Under the pieces are notes generated by a model. It was not told the DNA's origin. It was given only the letters and a program-made list of their open reading frames with translations, and made no database searches. A stretch of DNA of 64,000 nt, from contig JANJXV010000024.1 of the NCBI GenBank assembly GCA_024803745.1, positions 11,051,427-11,115,426 of the forward strand, given 5' to 3'. The DNA comes from Megascapheus bottae (taxonomy: Eukaryota > Chordata > Mammalia > Rodentia > Geomyidae). Below are positions 1 through 10,444 of this stretch, one piece after another. Position 1 is the first letter of the stretch, and each line of letters opens with the position of its first letter. Position numbers and translations under genes: made by a program.

Positions 1-51
1 CTTTTTTTCCTTCTTTTCCTCCTCTGCCTGCTGCCCGGCGGGGAGTCTTAC

Positions 52-106
52 CCTGCTCCCCGCAGAGGGCGCGGTGAGGAAGCCCGCGGTGGCCCCGCAG
101 CTCCAT
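52..106 (-). CDS. candidate first coding exon of an unidentified gene (partial)
   Basis: On the minus strand an ATG (complement of 104-106) has G at -3 and G at +4, a favourable Kozak context. It opens 18 codons plus one base, reading MELRGHRGLPHRALCGEQ, and then meets a good splice donor, G|GTAAGA, with the intron starting at 51. A GGC repeat in the presumed 5'UTR and a minus-facing CCAAT box about 150 bp upstream fit a transcript leaving through the left edge. The peptide is short, rich in Arg and Gly, and I do not recognise it. The exon could instead be non-coding, or the ATG could be unused. The rest of the gene would lie beyond base 1. Confidence 0.35.
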
Positions 107-108
107 AG

Positions 109-136
109 CGCCGCCGCCGCCGCCTCCGCCGCCGCG
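109..136. repeat. (GCC)n trinucleotide repeat
   Basis: A short, slightly interrupted GCC run (one TCC and one GCG interruption) lies just upstream of the candidate minus-strand start codon. Read as transcript it is a GGC tract in a 5'UTR. Such tracts are common in GC-rich 5'UTRs and can vary in length. Confidence 0.9.
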
Positions 137-257
137 CCGAGCGCACCCCGAGGCGGGCCGCACTTGTGGCTGGTCTCCGGGCTGAGGGGGCTGAGGCTGC
201 CGAGCCGCCGCCAAGTCTCTTCCATGTGAATAACAAATACTCCCACCGGCCGCCCCG

Positions 258-369
258 ATTGGTCTGCGCCCCGCGCCTCCGGATCCTCCGCCCCAGGCCA
301 TTCACCCCGCGCCGCCACCGCGCGCGCCCGGACCCACGGCCCCCCGGGTTCGCGCCCGGGATCGCCAAT
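258..369. promoter_or_regulatory. oppositely oriented CCAAT boxes
   Basis: ATTGG at 258-262 (minus-strand CCAAT, context GACCAATC) and CCAAT at 365-369 (plus strand, context GCCAATC) sit about 100 bp apart with GC boxes around them. CCAAT boxes are bound by NF-Y and usually lie 60-100 bp upstream of a start site. The minus-facing box suits the candidate exon at 52-106. The plus-facing box could serve a rightward transcript. Binding is inferred from the motifs only. Confidence 0.5.
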
Positions 370-1446
370 CGCTGGGCGCCAACCTGTCACCTCGGAAGGA
401 CGCGGGAGGAGGAAGCCCGAGGGGCGGGAGTCGGGGTTGCGGCACGGCGTGGGCCGTCCCCGCGCAGGACCCCCGCCGCCGCCGCCTCGAGCTGCGCGGG
501 GAACCAGCGATCTCAATCCCGGTGATGTTTTTCCCCTGAAATCCCCACCATCTGCTCCGCCCCCACCCTAAAGGGAGGGCTGGGGTGCGGGGGCCCAGGG
601 CGCGCGGGCAAACCCGGGGCGCGCGCGGGAAGGCGCCGGCCCACCCCCACCTCGGCGAGCCCGGGTCCCCACCCACAGGGCGCGTAGTTTTGGAGTGGGG
701 GGCAGGACCGAAGACGATGTTCCGCCACGCTGCCGCCCCATGCACGCTCCAAGTGGAGCCCGCACTCCGCGCGGTTGGTTTCCCAGCAAACTTTGCCTCC
801 ACCAGCCCAGAGGGGGTTTCGCCATTTGCGCCGCCCCTCACCCCTCCACGTCTCGAGCGTCTCCACCCCACACGCTGTGCCCCGAGACCACCACCGCCAC
901 CAGGGCGCCTTCCGTCCACCCCCTGGAAGAACTGGACGTGGCTGCACGCGGAGGGGCGCTCGGTGCGGGGAGGAGCGGGGTGACCGTCCTTGAGTGGAAA
1001 CTCCTGCGGAGCGGGGCGCGGAGGCAGGGGAGCCCCGGGATTCCCTTCGCCTCCAGCCGATGGGAACCCACGGAGCTCCCCGCAGTCGGTCCAGCGCCCA
1101 GCCCCTACCCACACCTGCTGGGTGGACGAGGAAGGGCCACCCCCCGCACCTCTGCGGCTGCCTGGCCGTGTGTTGGTGAGAAAGTTCCATCTAGAGGTGG
1201 CCGGGCGCAACTGCAGCCCGGGCCCAGGGCCAGGAGCCAGGGAGGGAGGGACGCTGAGGGGGGTGGGGGGAAAGAGATCGGGGCAGCAAGATTGAGAAGG
1301 GAAACCCCAGAGACTCCCAGGTCGGTCTCCCACCCCACCTCTCTACACATCTGGAAACCTCTGCCACGGATGTGAACTTCCAAGCATCACGATACATTCA
1401 CTGTACACAGGAATGTATGCATTATGCATTCTTGTCCAGATTTGAG

Positions 1447-1530
1447 TTTCACATCAGCTCTGTAAACATGATCAAAATGATGAACCCCACTCTACAGATG
1501 AAGAAGGAAACCGACATAGAAACACACCCG
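1447..1530 (+). repeat. MIR-like relic
   Basis: The stretch around CCCCACTCTACAGATGAAGAAGG resembles the conserved MIR core phrase in which a CCCC-ATTTTACAGATGAGGAAAC-type block precedes an AGAGAGG-type block. Divergence is high and the ends are uncertain. Confidence 0.3.
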
Positions 1531-3712
1531 AGAAATCCTAGAATCAAAAATCAAGAATTTCAAAGCTCCGTAGACATTGCCTACCCAGCAACCGTGTGAA
1601 ATTTCCGTTAAGAAGACAGCTGTCTCTTTTCTTGTTACTGAAAGCCACCCTTCCCTCTTTCACTTAGCAAGATCTACGATTTTGGCAGCTCAGGGATTTT
1701 CTTTCTTATCTATTCATTCCTTGTACCATCTCTGCAGGAGAAGCTACTTGATGGGAGAAACCTTCTTTTATGGCACCACCATATGGAATGGGGAGAGAAG
1801 ATTTCAAAAGCTGAAATAGGCTGGGTCACCTGTCCCCAGATGTTTCTGCCTAGGAAACCTCAATTCGCAGGAAATATTCAGTGCCTCCTTGAAAGAATAG
1901 CAGAACAGGGCAAGTTGGGATAGGAAAGGTGAAAAGAATCCATCGTTGGCCCAGAAATGCAGTGGAATGGATTAGTTGGTTGCCTTTCTTAGGCACTGAA
2001 AGAACATTCCTTCCTCCAAATAGGAAGGTATGCACGGAACAGCTTGGTTTCCACAGCAGACAGCCCAGCCCAGCCCAAACCCCAGACCCCAGACTGGTTA
2101 CCTCTGTCTGAGCAGAGTTATCATAGGTCATACAGGAGTATAAATAAATCCCTCTCTAGACCCTTCACTATGTCTGTCTGAATATATTTGTGGGAGAAGG
2201 ATAAAGCAGGGACAGGCAGAGTAAACCTGAAAATACCACAAGGCCTAGAGCTGCCTGCTGACCATGCTCTGGTCTTCAGGGTCTGCTGGGGGTTAACTAT
2301 AAGCCCACTGGGATTGTTGCCTCTTGTTAGCCAGGAGGCCTGTGACCTGGTGTCCTGGTGGGGTCATTCCAAACGAGGACAACACTACTGGCTGTGGCTT
2401 TGGAGGCCTGACAAGGCCAAGCGAACTGCTAAGAAATGCCTAGTGGAGTTGCTTCTCCTTTCCCTGTTGCTCATTTCCTGCCGAGAACTGGTACCTTATA
2501 AGCACAGGGCTGCCTTTTCTGTTGCACCCTTCTGAAGGAAAAGCAGATCTGATCTCTCTTAGGGAAAGTATCATTTGGATGTTTGGTTTTGTATCATCCT
2601 ATTTAGAATAGAGCCATCATTCGAATCACACAGGAAATCTGGTCAGTAGGGAATAGGGCCCTTTGCCATACTCTTGAATATACCCAAGACTTTACCCAGA
2701 AGCCCCAAGCAAGTGATATGGGCTCATACACTGATCAGAACCCACCTAGAATGACTGACATCCCTAGGCAAAGGAATGGTCTCTTGCACTGATAGGGCCA
2801 TGTTCACATCAAACAGATATCAGCTAGACAAGCCCTACTTATCTAGCCTAGACACTCTTCAGTCCAAGCCCAGGCATCCCAGTGCCCACAAGCAGGTGAT
2901 TTCACTGTCACCCCCAGCCACCCCTGGTGCTCCTACTTTCTGTAGCATGAAGCATGCCTTCACCAAGTATCTGACCTTATCATCCACCTTGTTCCAAATA
3001 TTTATGTAAACCAAATACATTTCCTGGTAGTTAATCCTTCAAGAAGATAGGCCTACAATATTCTCATTTTTGGTTGATTTCAAATGTGAGAGTCTGCCCA
3101 TGTGTTAGAAAATGCAAACAAAAAAGTAATCAATGTCATATGTTTGAGATACATGCTATGCTATGCTCTGCATTCCACACATGAAGATTCGTGCCACAAT
3201 TCCTGCATTAGGGGTGATCATGAAGGCCTACTCACCCAAGAGAGAGTTCTGACACAACAAAGCTGAAAGTAGAAAAACGAGAATTCGTTTCTTTCAGAAA
3301 CTAAGACAGACAATATTTGTTTTTCTTGCTAGACCATCTGCAAGTAGCAATGAGTATATCATGTGGGGTTTGCTCAATTTATTAAGACACTGCCAGAAAC
3401 AAGATCAGACATGTTAGACTGACAATCATAAAAAGCCTGGAAGATTTCTGAAAACAGATGCTTCTTACTCTGTCTGTAGTCAGCTAATACCTGCACACCG
3501 CACTCATGGAAGAAATTCCCTGAGAGGGTGAATGCATTAGGCTGGATGCGTATTTGTCTCTCTCTGCTGGATGTGTATCTGGGTGCCTCCTAACGCATCA
3601 CCTGAGACAAAGATTCAAGGGTAAAGCGTTTATTTCAGAGGAGAAGTAAACAGCATTATTCAGGAGGGAAAGTGAGGCAATGAAGGGTCCATTTTCAAAA
3701 TAGGCAGTGCTC
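1531..3712. other. unique sequence downstream of the island
   Basis: About 2.2 kb with no transposon, splice-flanked exon or RNA gene that I recognise. The longest plus-strand open frame (2188-2535, 115 codons) shows no familiar motif. At 3541-3590 a GCTGGATG-CGTATTTGT / GCTGGATG-TGTATCTGG pair is a small imperfect tandem duplication separated by a CTCTCTCTCT run. Confidence 0.6.
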
Positions 3713-3962
3713 AGCCAGGTACCAGTCACTCATAACTGTGATCTTAGCTACTCACGAAGCTGAGATCTAAGGCTGGCCATTCAAAGCCAGCCTAGGCAAC
3801 CAAATCCCAGAGACTCTTATCTCCAATTGACCACCAAAAAGCCGGAACTAGAGCTGTGGCTCAGTTGAAAAAGTTACAGCCTTGTGTGAAAAAGCTAAGG
3901 GACAGAGCCCAGGTCCCAATTTCAAGCCCTAGTAATAGTATCTTAAAAAAAAAAAAAAAAAA
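3713..3962 (+). mobile_element. B1/Geo dimeric SINE
   Basis: The left arm is 7SL/B1-like (GTGATCTTAGCTACTCACGAAGCTGAGATCTAAGG region). A linker (GACTCTTATCTCCAATTGACCACC region) leads to the right arm with a tRNA-like A box (TGTGGCTCAG) and a decayed CAAGCCCTAG B box, ending in an A-tail at 3945-3962. An L1 3' fragment was later inserted at the end of this A-tail. Confidence 0.8.
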
Positions 3963-3970
3963 GGACATTG

Positions 3971-4615
3971 CAGCACTATTTACCATAGCAAAGATATGGA
4001 ACCAACACTGATGTCCCTCAGTTGTTGAGTGGATCAACAAGATGTGGTATTTGTACACAATGGAATTCTATGCTGCTGTCAGAAAGAATGACATCGCCCC
4101 ATTTGTTAGGAAATGGAAAGACTTAGAAAAAATCCTATTAAGTGAAGTAAGCCAGACTCAAAGGAACTTAGGCTCAATGGTTTCCCTCATTTGTCATAAT
4201 CAGTAGAAACCTTGGGCTCTCCTAGCAGAGATTTGGAATAGAGCAAAACCTAGATACATAAGGCCATACACTATGACGCTAAATGAAAGGACCTCTAGGA
4301 TATTGAAACAAAAGCCATATAATGAGTGATTGTAGTCCTTAATGTACTATGTTATCTCTCATCTCTTTTGCTGTCCCTTGGTTATCTCATATTGTTACAG
4401 TATCTCACTTTGTTATCTGATATACTGGATATATTTGTATTTGGTTATTTGAAATTGGATAGGGAAGAGGGGAAAACAAGATGAGGGGTGGGAGTGGGGG
4501 GAAGGGAAATGGGGACCAAGACATGAGAAAGGGTATCAATGTATGTGAATTAAGGCACCTTCTATCTGGCGAATATAATGTAACCCTTCTATTAATTACA
4601 AAAAAAATACATGGG
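3971..4615 (+). mobile_element. L1 3' end, 5'-truncated, with TSD
   Basis: The fragment begins in the last part of ORF2 (a CAGCACTATTTACCATAGC block that encodes ALFTIAK-type sequence in the intact copy). It runs through the ORF2 terminal stop near 4205, the 3'UTR with its G-rich tract near 4470-4515, and ends at ATTAATTAC plus an A-rich tail. The 14-bp repeat AAAAAAGGACATTG at 3957-3970 and 4616-4629 is a TSD and shows that the target was the A-tail of the SINE just upstream. Confidence 0.92.
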
Positions 4616-4629
4616 AAAAAAGGACATTG

Positions 4630-5309
4630 TTGTAGGGACTTGGAATCTTAATCCAGTGGAGAACACTACAATCCAGTGCATAATACACACCAGAAACTGG
4701 CTGTGTTATATATACAGCACTTCCTATCATTTTTGGTTTTGAATTGTTTCTAAATGAGGAGGATTCTCCAATACTTTCAGCCTACATGGGTGACAAAGCA
4801 GCCCCAGAATTCAGTAAAGCCCTTTGGCAAAGAAGTGTAGGCGCTGGCAGTAAGCAGGTGATGTGTAAGGGAGAGAAAGTGTAGGCAATCCACAGTGGGC
4901 GTCTGCAACATCTGTCTTATATAAACCTCATAAAACATAGAGTAACAAGGGACTGTCTCTCCACCAGTAATACAAGGACCACTTGCCTCAGAATTACTGG
5001 GTTGCTGGTTAAAAGCACACACACTCTATCTGAAAGTTGTCTGAATGAGATTCCTAGGATAGTACTGGAGAATTTGCATGTTTTGCAAACATTCCAGGTG
5101 GGTTTGATAGTCACTAAAATTTGAAATCCAGTACATTCAAGAAATCATCTTCCAGCAGGCAGTGCATTTAAATGTATTAAGACTTATTTACAAAGCCTAG
5201 AAGGCAGACTTTAGAACCCTGGGAATGGATGCCACGCTGTTCATGGCCAGAAATGTCCTTTGTTCTTTCTCCCAACAGAGAGGTTTAAACACTGCGTCTA
5301 GTGATTTCT
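4630..5309. other. unique sequence
   Basis: No repeat family or exon recognised. Two overlapping minus-strand open frames (4777-5022 and 4917-5114) are under 85 codons and carry no motif that I know. Confidence 0.55.
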
Positions 5310-5410
5310 GAGGGAAGAAATGAGTTTAAGTTCCAGCTCTAACTTTACTATTACCAAATCATATCATCTTGAACGTTTAACACTTCTGCATTACAATTCC
5401 TTATTTACAA
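5310..5410 (+). repeat. MIR-like relic
   Basis: The order GAGTTTAAGTTCCAGCTCT, then AAATCATATCATCTTGAACG, then ATTACAATTCCTTATTTAC follows the MIR consensus order of 'ggttcgaatcccagctctg', 'gaccttgggcaagtcactt' and 'tcagtttcctcatctg' blocks, at high divergence. Confidence 0.4.
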
Positions 5411-5494
5411 GGATCCCTGTGGCAGATATGTACCTGTCCAGCCAAGATCCATGCTCCCCTTTCAATAGTGGTACATCATTGCTAGAATGAGGCT

Positions 5495-5496
<2 letters not shown>

Positions 5497-5540
<44 letters not shown>

Positions 5541-5546
5541 ACACAC
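5497..5546. repeat. (CA)n microsatellite
   Basis: Alternating CA dinucleotides with a single CATA interruption near the 3' side. Confidence 0.97.
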
Positions 5547-5586
5547 TCTAGAGATATATCATCACATAATAGTAGTATAGTAGTAT

Positions 5587-5588
<2 letters not shown>

Positions 5589-5649
<61 letters not shown>
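5589..5649. repeat. (TC)n microsatellite
   Basis: About 24 uninterrupted CT units, then CTTT, then more CT units. A polypyrimidine mirror repeat, 40 bp downstream of the CA tract. Confidence 0.97.
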
Positions 5650-6059
5650 AAAGGTTACATTTCCTCCCACCTCCTTGCATCTAGGTAAGGCCACATACCT
5701 AGTTATAACTTTCAAAATATAAATAGGTGGTATCACTTCTAGGCAGGGGCACTAAAAAAAAAAACCTGCCTTTCTTCTTTTGCTTTCAGTCAGAGAACCC
5801 TGTGATCCTAGGATTGACAGCTGATAGAGTTTATAGCTTCTGTTCCCGAAGTTCAATATGTTAAAGGATTTGTCCCCTCAGTGGTGGAAACTAAGATATG
5901 AGGCCTAGCTGGGAGGTCTTTGGGTCAGTGGAGTTGTACTCTCAAAGCCTTGTGGGAAATGGCCCCTTGGTCTCTTTCTCCACTTTTCTTTCAGTTAAAG
6001 TCAGCAGTTTTTGCTCTATAGTACTACATGCTCTTGAGGTATTCTTCAGTAATCTCAAA
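5650..6059. other. unique sequence
   Basis: Contains a small A11 run at 5754-5764 but no recognisable repeat or exon. Confidence 0.5.
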
Positions 6060-6295
6060 AGCTACAAGCTAGTTAGGTAGGGGGAGGATTCAAGGGAGAC
6101 ACAGGAATAGAAGGAGGAAGGGTGAGCAAATGTAGTCATTATGTTCTATGTTCATCATGTCATTATTGAATTATGCGCCTTGAAGGGAAAGATGAGAGGG
6201 AGGAACACTGGGGGAGAATGATGGAAGGAGGAGCATTGATCAAGATTATTATTCTTATAACCTCTTTGACAATGACTTTATACTAACAATAAACA
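6060..6295 (+). mobile_element. L1 3'UTR-like relic
   Basis: A purine-rich GGGGGAGGATTCAAGGG stretch, a GGGGGAGAATGATGGAAGG stretch, a TTATAACCTCTTTGAC block and terminal CAATAAACAAAAGC resemble the 3'UTR and tail at 34165-34375 and 13600-13870, which connect with recognisable ORF2 sequence in the second case. Assigned by this internal comparison only. Confidence 0.4.
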
Positions 6296-6981
6296 AAAGC
6301 AACAGGCCAGCTGATTATAGACTGACTTCTCTAAAACTGTGAGCCAAAAATACTCAACCTTTTGTTATAAATTGATTGTCTCTGGGATTTCCTATAATGG
6401 TAGACCAGTCACTGAAGTTACCAGAAACACCCACACTTCATTGCTACCCAAACGAGAATCTTGTATAGTTCAGTCACTGAAATTTGTGGATTTTATCATA
6501 ATAGCACAAAGTGTTATTCTTATTATAAAGCTAACATGGTACCATAAGTCCTCCATGACCTAGTGACCTAGGAAGTTCCGGGGTGGCACCCTGGGGAAGG
6601 GGTTGTTCCTGCCAATGTAACCACCACTTGAGATCCAACTTGCATTCATGTCCACATGCCATTCTTTGACTTTTAGGCACCCAGAAGCACACAGCCACCT
6701 TCAGGTGTTCCGTAAGCCCAGCCCTCTCTTCCACTGGCATGGATCTGGCCTGTGAAGAAAATGGAAAGCTAATGCAGCAACACCTCTGCATGTGTGCCTC
6801 TTCCCTGAGTACATACTCAGTAGGACCAAGGGCCCATTGGGACATCTTTGGATCAGGAAGAATAGCTTTTTATTTCTTTTCAGATGCTTTCCCCCAAGAA
6901 TTAAAAGGTAGATTTTTTTTGTACCACCCAAGAAAGGGAATATGTACTCTCAACAAGCCCTAGACAAAGGTCCTCAGTATT
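6296..6981. other. unique sequence
   Basis: No repeat recognised. A plus-strand frame at 6739-6963 and minus-strand frames at 6531-6931 overlap one another, which argues that they are chance open frames. Confidence 0.5.
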
Positions 6982-6992
6982 TTTCTAGATCC

Positions 6993-7225
6993 TTTTTTTT
7001 TTTTTTTGATTGTGGGGTTTGGATTCTGGGCCTGGGAGCTATCCCTGAGATCTTCAGCTCAAGGCTAGAGCTCTACCACTTTGCATCACAGCGCCACGTC
7101 CAGTTTTCTGGTGGTTAATTGGAGATAAGAGTCTCATTCATTCCCGGTTGGCTTTGAACAGTGATCCTCAGATCTCAGCTTCCTGAGTAGCTAGGATTAC
7201 AGGCATGAGCCACCAGTGCCCAGCT
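6993..7225 (-). mobile_element. B1/Geo dimeric SINE with TSD
   Basis: In reverse orientation: poly-T (A-tail), right arm with a CAAGGCTAGAGCTCTACCAC segment, linker GGTTAATTGGAGATAAGAG, then the B1-type arm with CTGAGTAGCTAGGATTACAGG. TSD TTTCTAGATCC (6982-6992) and TTTCTAGGTCC (7226-7236) differ by one base. Confidence 0.9.
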
Positions 7226-7236
7226 TTCTAGGTCCA

Positions 7237-7556
7237 TTCTGGATAGGCCAGTTAGTCCTATTTTCTCCTTAGACAACTTCCCAGACTTCTGGAACACCCT
7301 ACGGTTAACACAGACAGTTCAGCTGTAGTTTGCTTATGTTCCTTCATTTTGTTTATTAAGGCATATCTGTGAGTCTGTACTAAACGGTAGTGGCTAGGAC
7401 TATATTCCTAGCTGGTATAGTAAATAATTATGAGTTACTTGACCATTAACCTTGGGAGAAAACAATCACCACACATCCACTATTACCACCACCATCACCA
7501 TCACCAGAGGAGACACACACAATTCCTTTCCAGGCTAAATGCTGACACTGAAGAAA

Positions 7557-7560
<4 letters not shown>
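7237..7560. other. unique sequence with short CAC/CAT run
   Basis: Only a small TACCACCACCATCACCATCA low-complexity run at about 7483-7503 stands out. Confidence 0.5.
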
Positions 7561-7611
<51 letters not shown>

Positions 7612-7617
7612 GTGTGT
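7561..7617. repeat. (TG)n microsatellite
   Basis: About 21 TG units followed by TATGTATG and further TG units. Confidence 0.97.
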
Positions 7618-8380
7618 TACATAAAATGTATAGCATATTTTGAAATACTTTGTGAAAATTGCTGCATGCAATTCAATTCCTAATGTGAGTTTTCTTCAGG
7701 TAGTTCAGCTGTGAAGGGTTTAATAATTTTTTAAATCTTATATTTCTCAAATTACTCATGAAACTTTAAATATGAACCTCTGTAACCTAAGTTAAGAAAA
7801 ATCACTTAGGACAACAGCAAACAAACAAAAATAAACATAAGTGGTTGCTACAAGCTGATATTGTCTAGAAAATAATCTGTATTACATTCCATGTGGTTTT
7901 AAGTTCATAAAAAAAAACTTTTTGTGGGGTGCATTGGTTTCTGGATCTCACTGCTCACTTTCCTAAGCAGCTTTTACCTTTGCTTTGAAATCAAGATATA
8001 CTGAAAAAAATCACTTTAGGGGATAATCTTGATGTAAAAATTAAGCATTAGTTTCATGGAACTTCCACTGGCAAAATAGTTTAGCTTGTTTGGTCACTTG
8101 TCTTTCAACTAAACAAGGGGCAGCAGCCAAACAAAAGCATGTACAGAAATATGACATAAGCTATTTGGTTCTTTCTAAGGTTAATCATGAAGTGACTCAG
8201 GATTATCTATTTGACTCAGGGACTGAAATAAAGTCATAGCCCCTATTCCATAAGACATGTCATAGAAAATGTGGGGAAACCAGCAACCCATGGTTTATCA
8301 GTGTGCATGTCTTTGGGATGTACAGGGGTCTGGAAAGGCTTTGGGAAGATAAGATCAAGCTGGATTGGGATGATGACTAG
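7618..8380. other. unique AT-rich sequence
   Basis: No transposon or exon recognised. Ends at the TSD of the L1 fragment that follows. Confidence 0.5.
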
Positions 8381-8400
8381 AAAAGAAATAGTGAGTGGAA

Positions 8401-9102
8401 CTTGGCATTTACCCAATCATCCAGAAACAAGGACATACTAAATCCACTAGCACAACAATGTTAATTGCAGCACTATTTACCATAGCAAAGATGTGGAACT
8501 GACCCAGATGCCCCTCAGTTGATGATTGGATCAAGAAGATGTGATATTTATATATAATGGAATTCTATGCTGCCATCAGAAAGAATGACAACACCCCATT
8601 TGCAAGGAAATGGAAAGACTTAGAAAAAAATTATATTAAGTGAAGCAAGCCAGACTCAAAGGAACATAGGCTCAATGTTTTCCTTCATTTGTAATAATTA
8701 GTATACATCTAGGACTCTCCTAGCAGAAGTTTACAATAGGGAAATACCTAGATACATAAGGCCAGATAGGATGAGGCTAAACGAAAGGACCTCCAAGATA
8801 TGGAAACAAGAGCCATATAATGTGTGATTGTTGTTCTTAATGTACTATGTTATCTCTCATCTCTTTTGCTGTCCCTTGGTTATCTCATATTGTTACAGTA
8901 TTTACCTTGTTATCTGGTGTATTATATATATATATATATATATGTTTACTTATTTGAAATAGGATAGGGAAAGGGGAAAAATGAGGGGAGGGGTGGGGGA
9001 AGGGAAATAGGGATAAAAACACGAGAAGGGATATCAATGTATATGAAGTAATTCACCTTCTATCTGGCAAATATAATGTAACCCTTCTATTAATTACAAT
9101 AA
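8401..9102 (+). mobile_element. L1 3' end, 5'-truncated, with 20-bp TSD
   Basis: Begins inside ORF2 at CTTGGCATTTACCCAATC, runs through the MEFYAA-type C-terminal coding block and the 3'UTR (internal AT run at 8924-8942), and ends at TAATTACAATAAAA. The TSD AAAAGAAATAGTGAGTGGAA is perfect at 8381-8400 and 9103-9122, so the insertion is well delimited and probably not very old. Confidence 0.95.
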
Positions 9103-9122
9103 AAAAGAAATAGTGAGTGGAA

Positions 9123-10249
9123 GAAAATGGCTTCTCCTCCCCCCCCCCACACAGGGAGTTCAAGTGAATCACAATAAAACATCTTCTAAGTGAAAATATG
9201 GGTTAAGGTATGCAAATCAGAGTATTGAGATATAAAAAGGTTCAGTAAAGAAGAGTTAACTTAGAAGTAACTAGAACTGTGTAACAAGATTTTTTCCCCA
9301 AAACTTACCCTTTGCACAATGCAAGATTTTTTATCTTGTGCTTCCTATGAGTGAGGAACACATGGCTTAGCTAGATTGTTTGCTCAGGTCATCTCAGAAG
9401 TAATAGAATCAAGATATTAGATAGGGCCTTACTCACATTAAGACAAGTCTTGAAAGTCGACTGAGGCAGGATTTGCTTCCCAGCTCACTTAGTAACTATT
9501 GGTAGGAGTTAGTTTTTAGCAGGCTATTGGATTGGAAGCCTTAGATCCAGTTCCTTGTCCATGTAGAGTGTCCATAAGGCAGCTCAAGGTGGTAACAGAC
9601 TCCATCAGAATGAGCAAGTGAGAGAGCAAAAGAATCCCAATAGGATGGAAGCCCCATTTTTTTGTAACCTAATCCTGGAAATGACACCCTATTGTGTTTG
9701 CTGTATTCCATTCATTAGAAATGAGCTTCCAAGTCAAACACATATTCAAGGAAAAGGAAGAGATTACACAAGAGCAAGCTACTGGGAAGCAGGAATTATG
9801 GGCTTCCCTTAGAGGTCCAGTGCCAAAGGGGATTCTATAGTTGGTTCTTGTAAGATAAAGCCACAGGGGTATTCGCAAAGAAAGAAAAAAATCCCTGCCT
9901 ACCTGCAACTGGACAGCTGGATCAGATATTCATACATCATTTATAAAGCACTCTAGTTAACAGAGTCAACAATACATTTAAGGAAAATGTGACCGGGAGA
10001 GACAACTATAGGAAAGGAAGTCATCACTTTGTAACCGCCCTAGTTTTGTTTTCTATCTCTAGATGGTCACAAAGCACTCTAAAGGGTTTCTTCCATGCAT
10101 ACCTCACATGGTCTCATTTCCCCTTCTTCCAGATCCACACACTTAGAGGTGACTCCATTACAGGAAAGAAAGATATTACATTTTGGAGTGTCTTTCTCAG
10201 TAGGAAAAGAACAGAGTGACAACAAAGAGAATAGGAGGAGAAGTGATAG
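9123..10249. other. unique sequence
   Basis: A C9 run lies at about 9141-9149. Otherwise about 1.1 kb without recognisable repeats. Frames at 9618-9812 (plus) and 9669-9908 (minus) overlap and are unremarkable. Confidence 0.5.
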
Positions 10250-10306
<57 letters not shown>

Positions 10307-10444
10307 AGAAGAAGAAGAAGAAGAAGAAGAAGAAGAAGAAGAAGAAGAAGAGGAGGAGGAGGAGGAGGAGGAGGAGGAGGAGGAGGAGGAGGAGGAGGAG
10401 GAGGAGGAGGAGGAGGAAGAGGAAGAGGAAGAGGAAGAGGAAGA
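10250..10444. repeat. GAA/GAG polypurine microsatellite
   Basis: Roughly 195 bp containing only purines on the plus strand. GAA units (to about 10350) give way to an uninterrupted GAG block (about 10350-10415) and then mixed GAAGAG units. One frame reads almost only Glu, another only Lys/Arg, and the minus strand only Leu/Phe. These are by-products of the repeat and not genes. Confidence 0.97.

Larger units (their letters stand above)
1..1350. promoter_or_regulatory. CpG island, probable gene 5' end
   Basis: The sequence is extremely GC-rich, with frequent CpG and CGCG steps from the left edge to about 1100, fading by about 1350 into AT-richer DNA with few CpGs. It contains GC boxes (CCGCCCC at 288-294, GGGGCGGG at 421-428), CCAAT boxes and a GCC repeat. 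Islands of this kind normally mark promoters of vertebrate genes. No TATA box was seen. Long open frames on both strands inside it follow from the rarity of stop codons in GC-rich DNA and are not annotated as genes. Confidence 0.88.

Noticed and set aside
166..1397. Many overlapping open frames of 60-340 codons on both strands
   Set aside because: They lie in a CpG island where stop codons are rare, overlap in all frames and show no domain or conserved motif. Only the short frame with a start context and splice donor was kept as a candidate.
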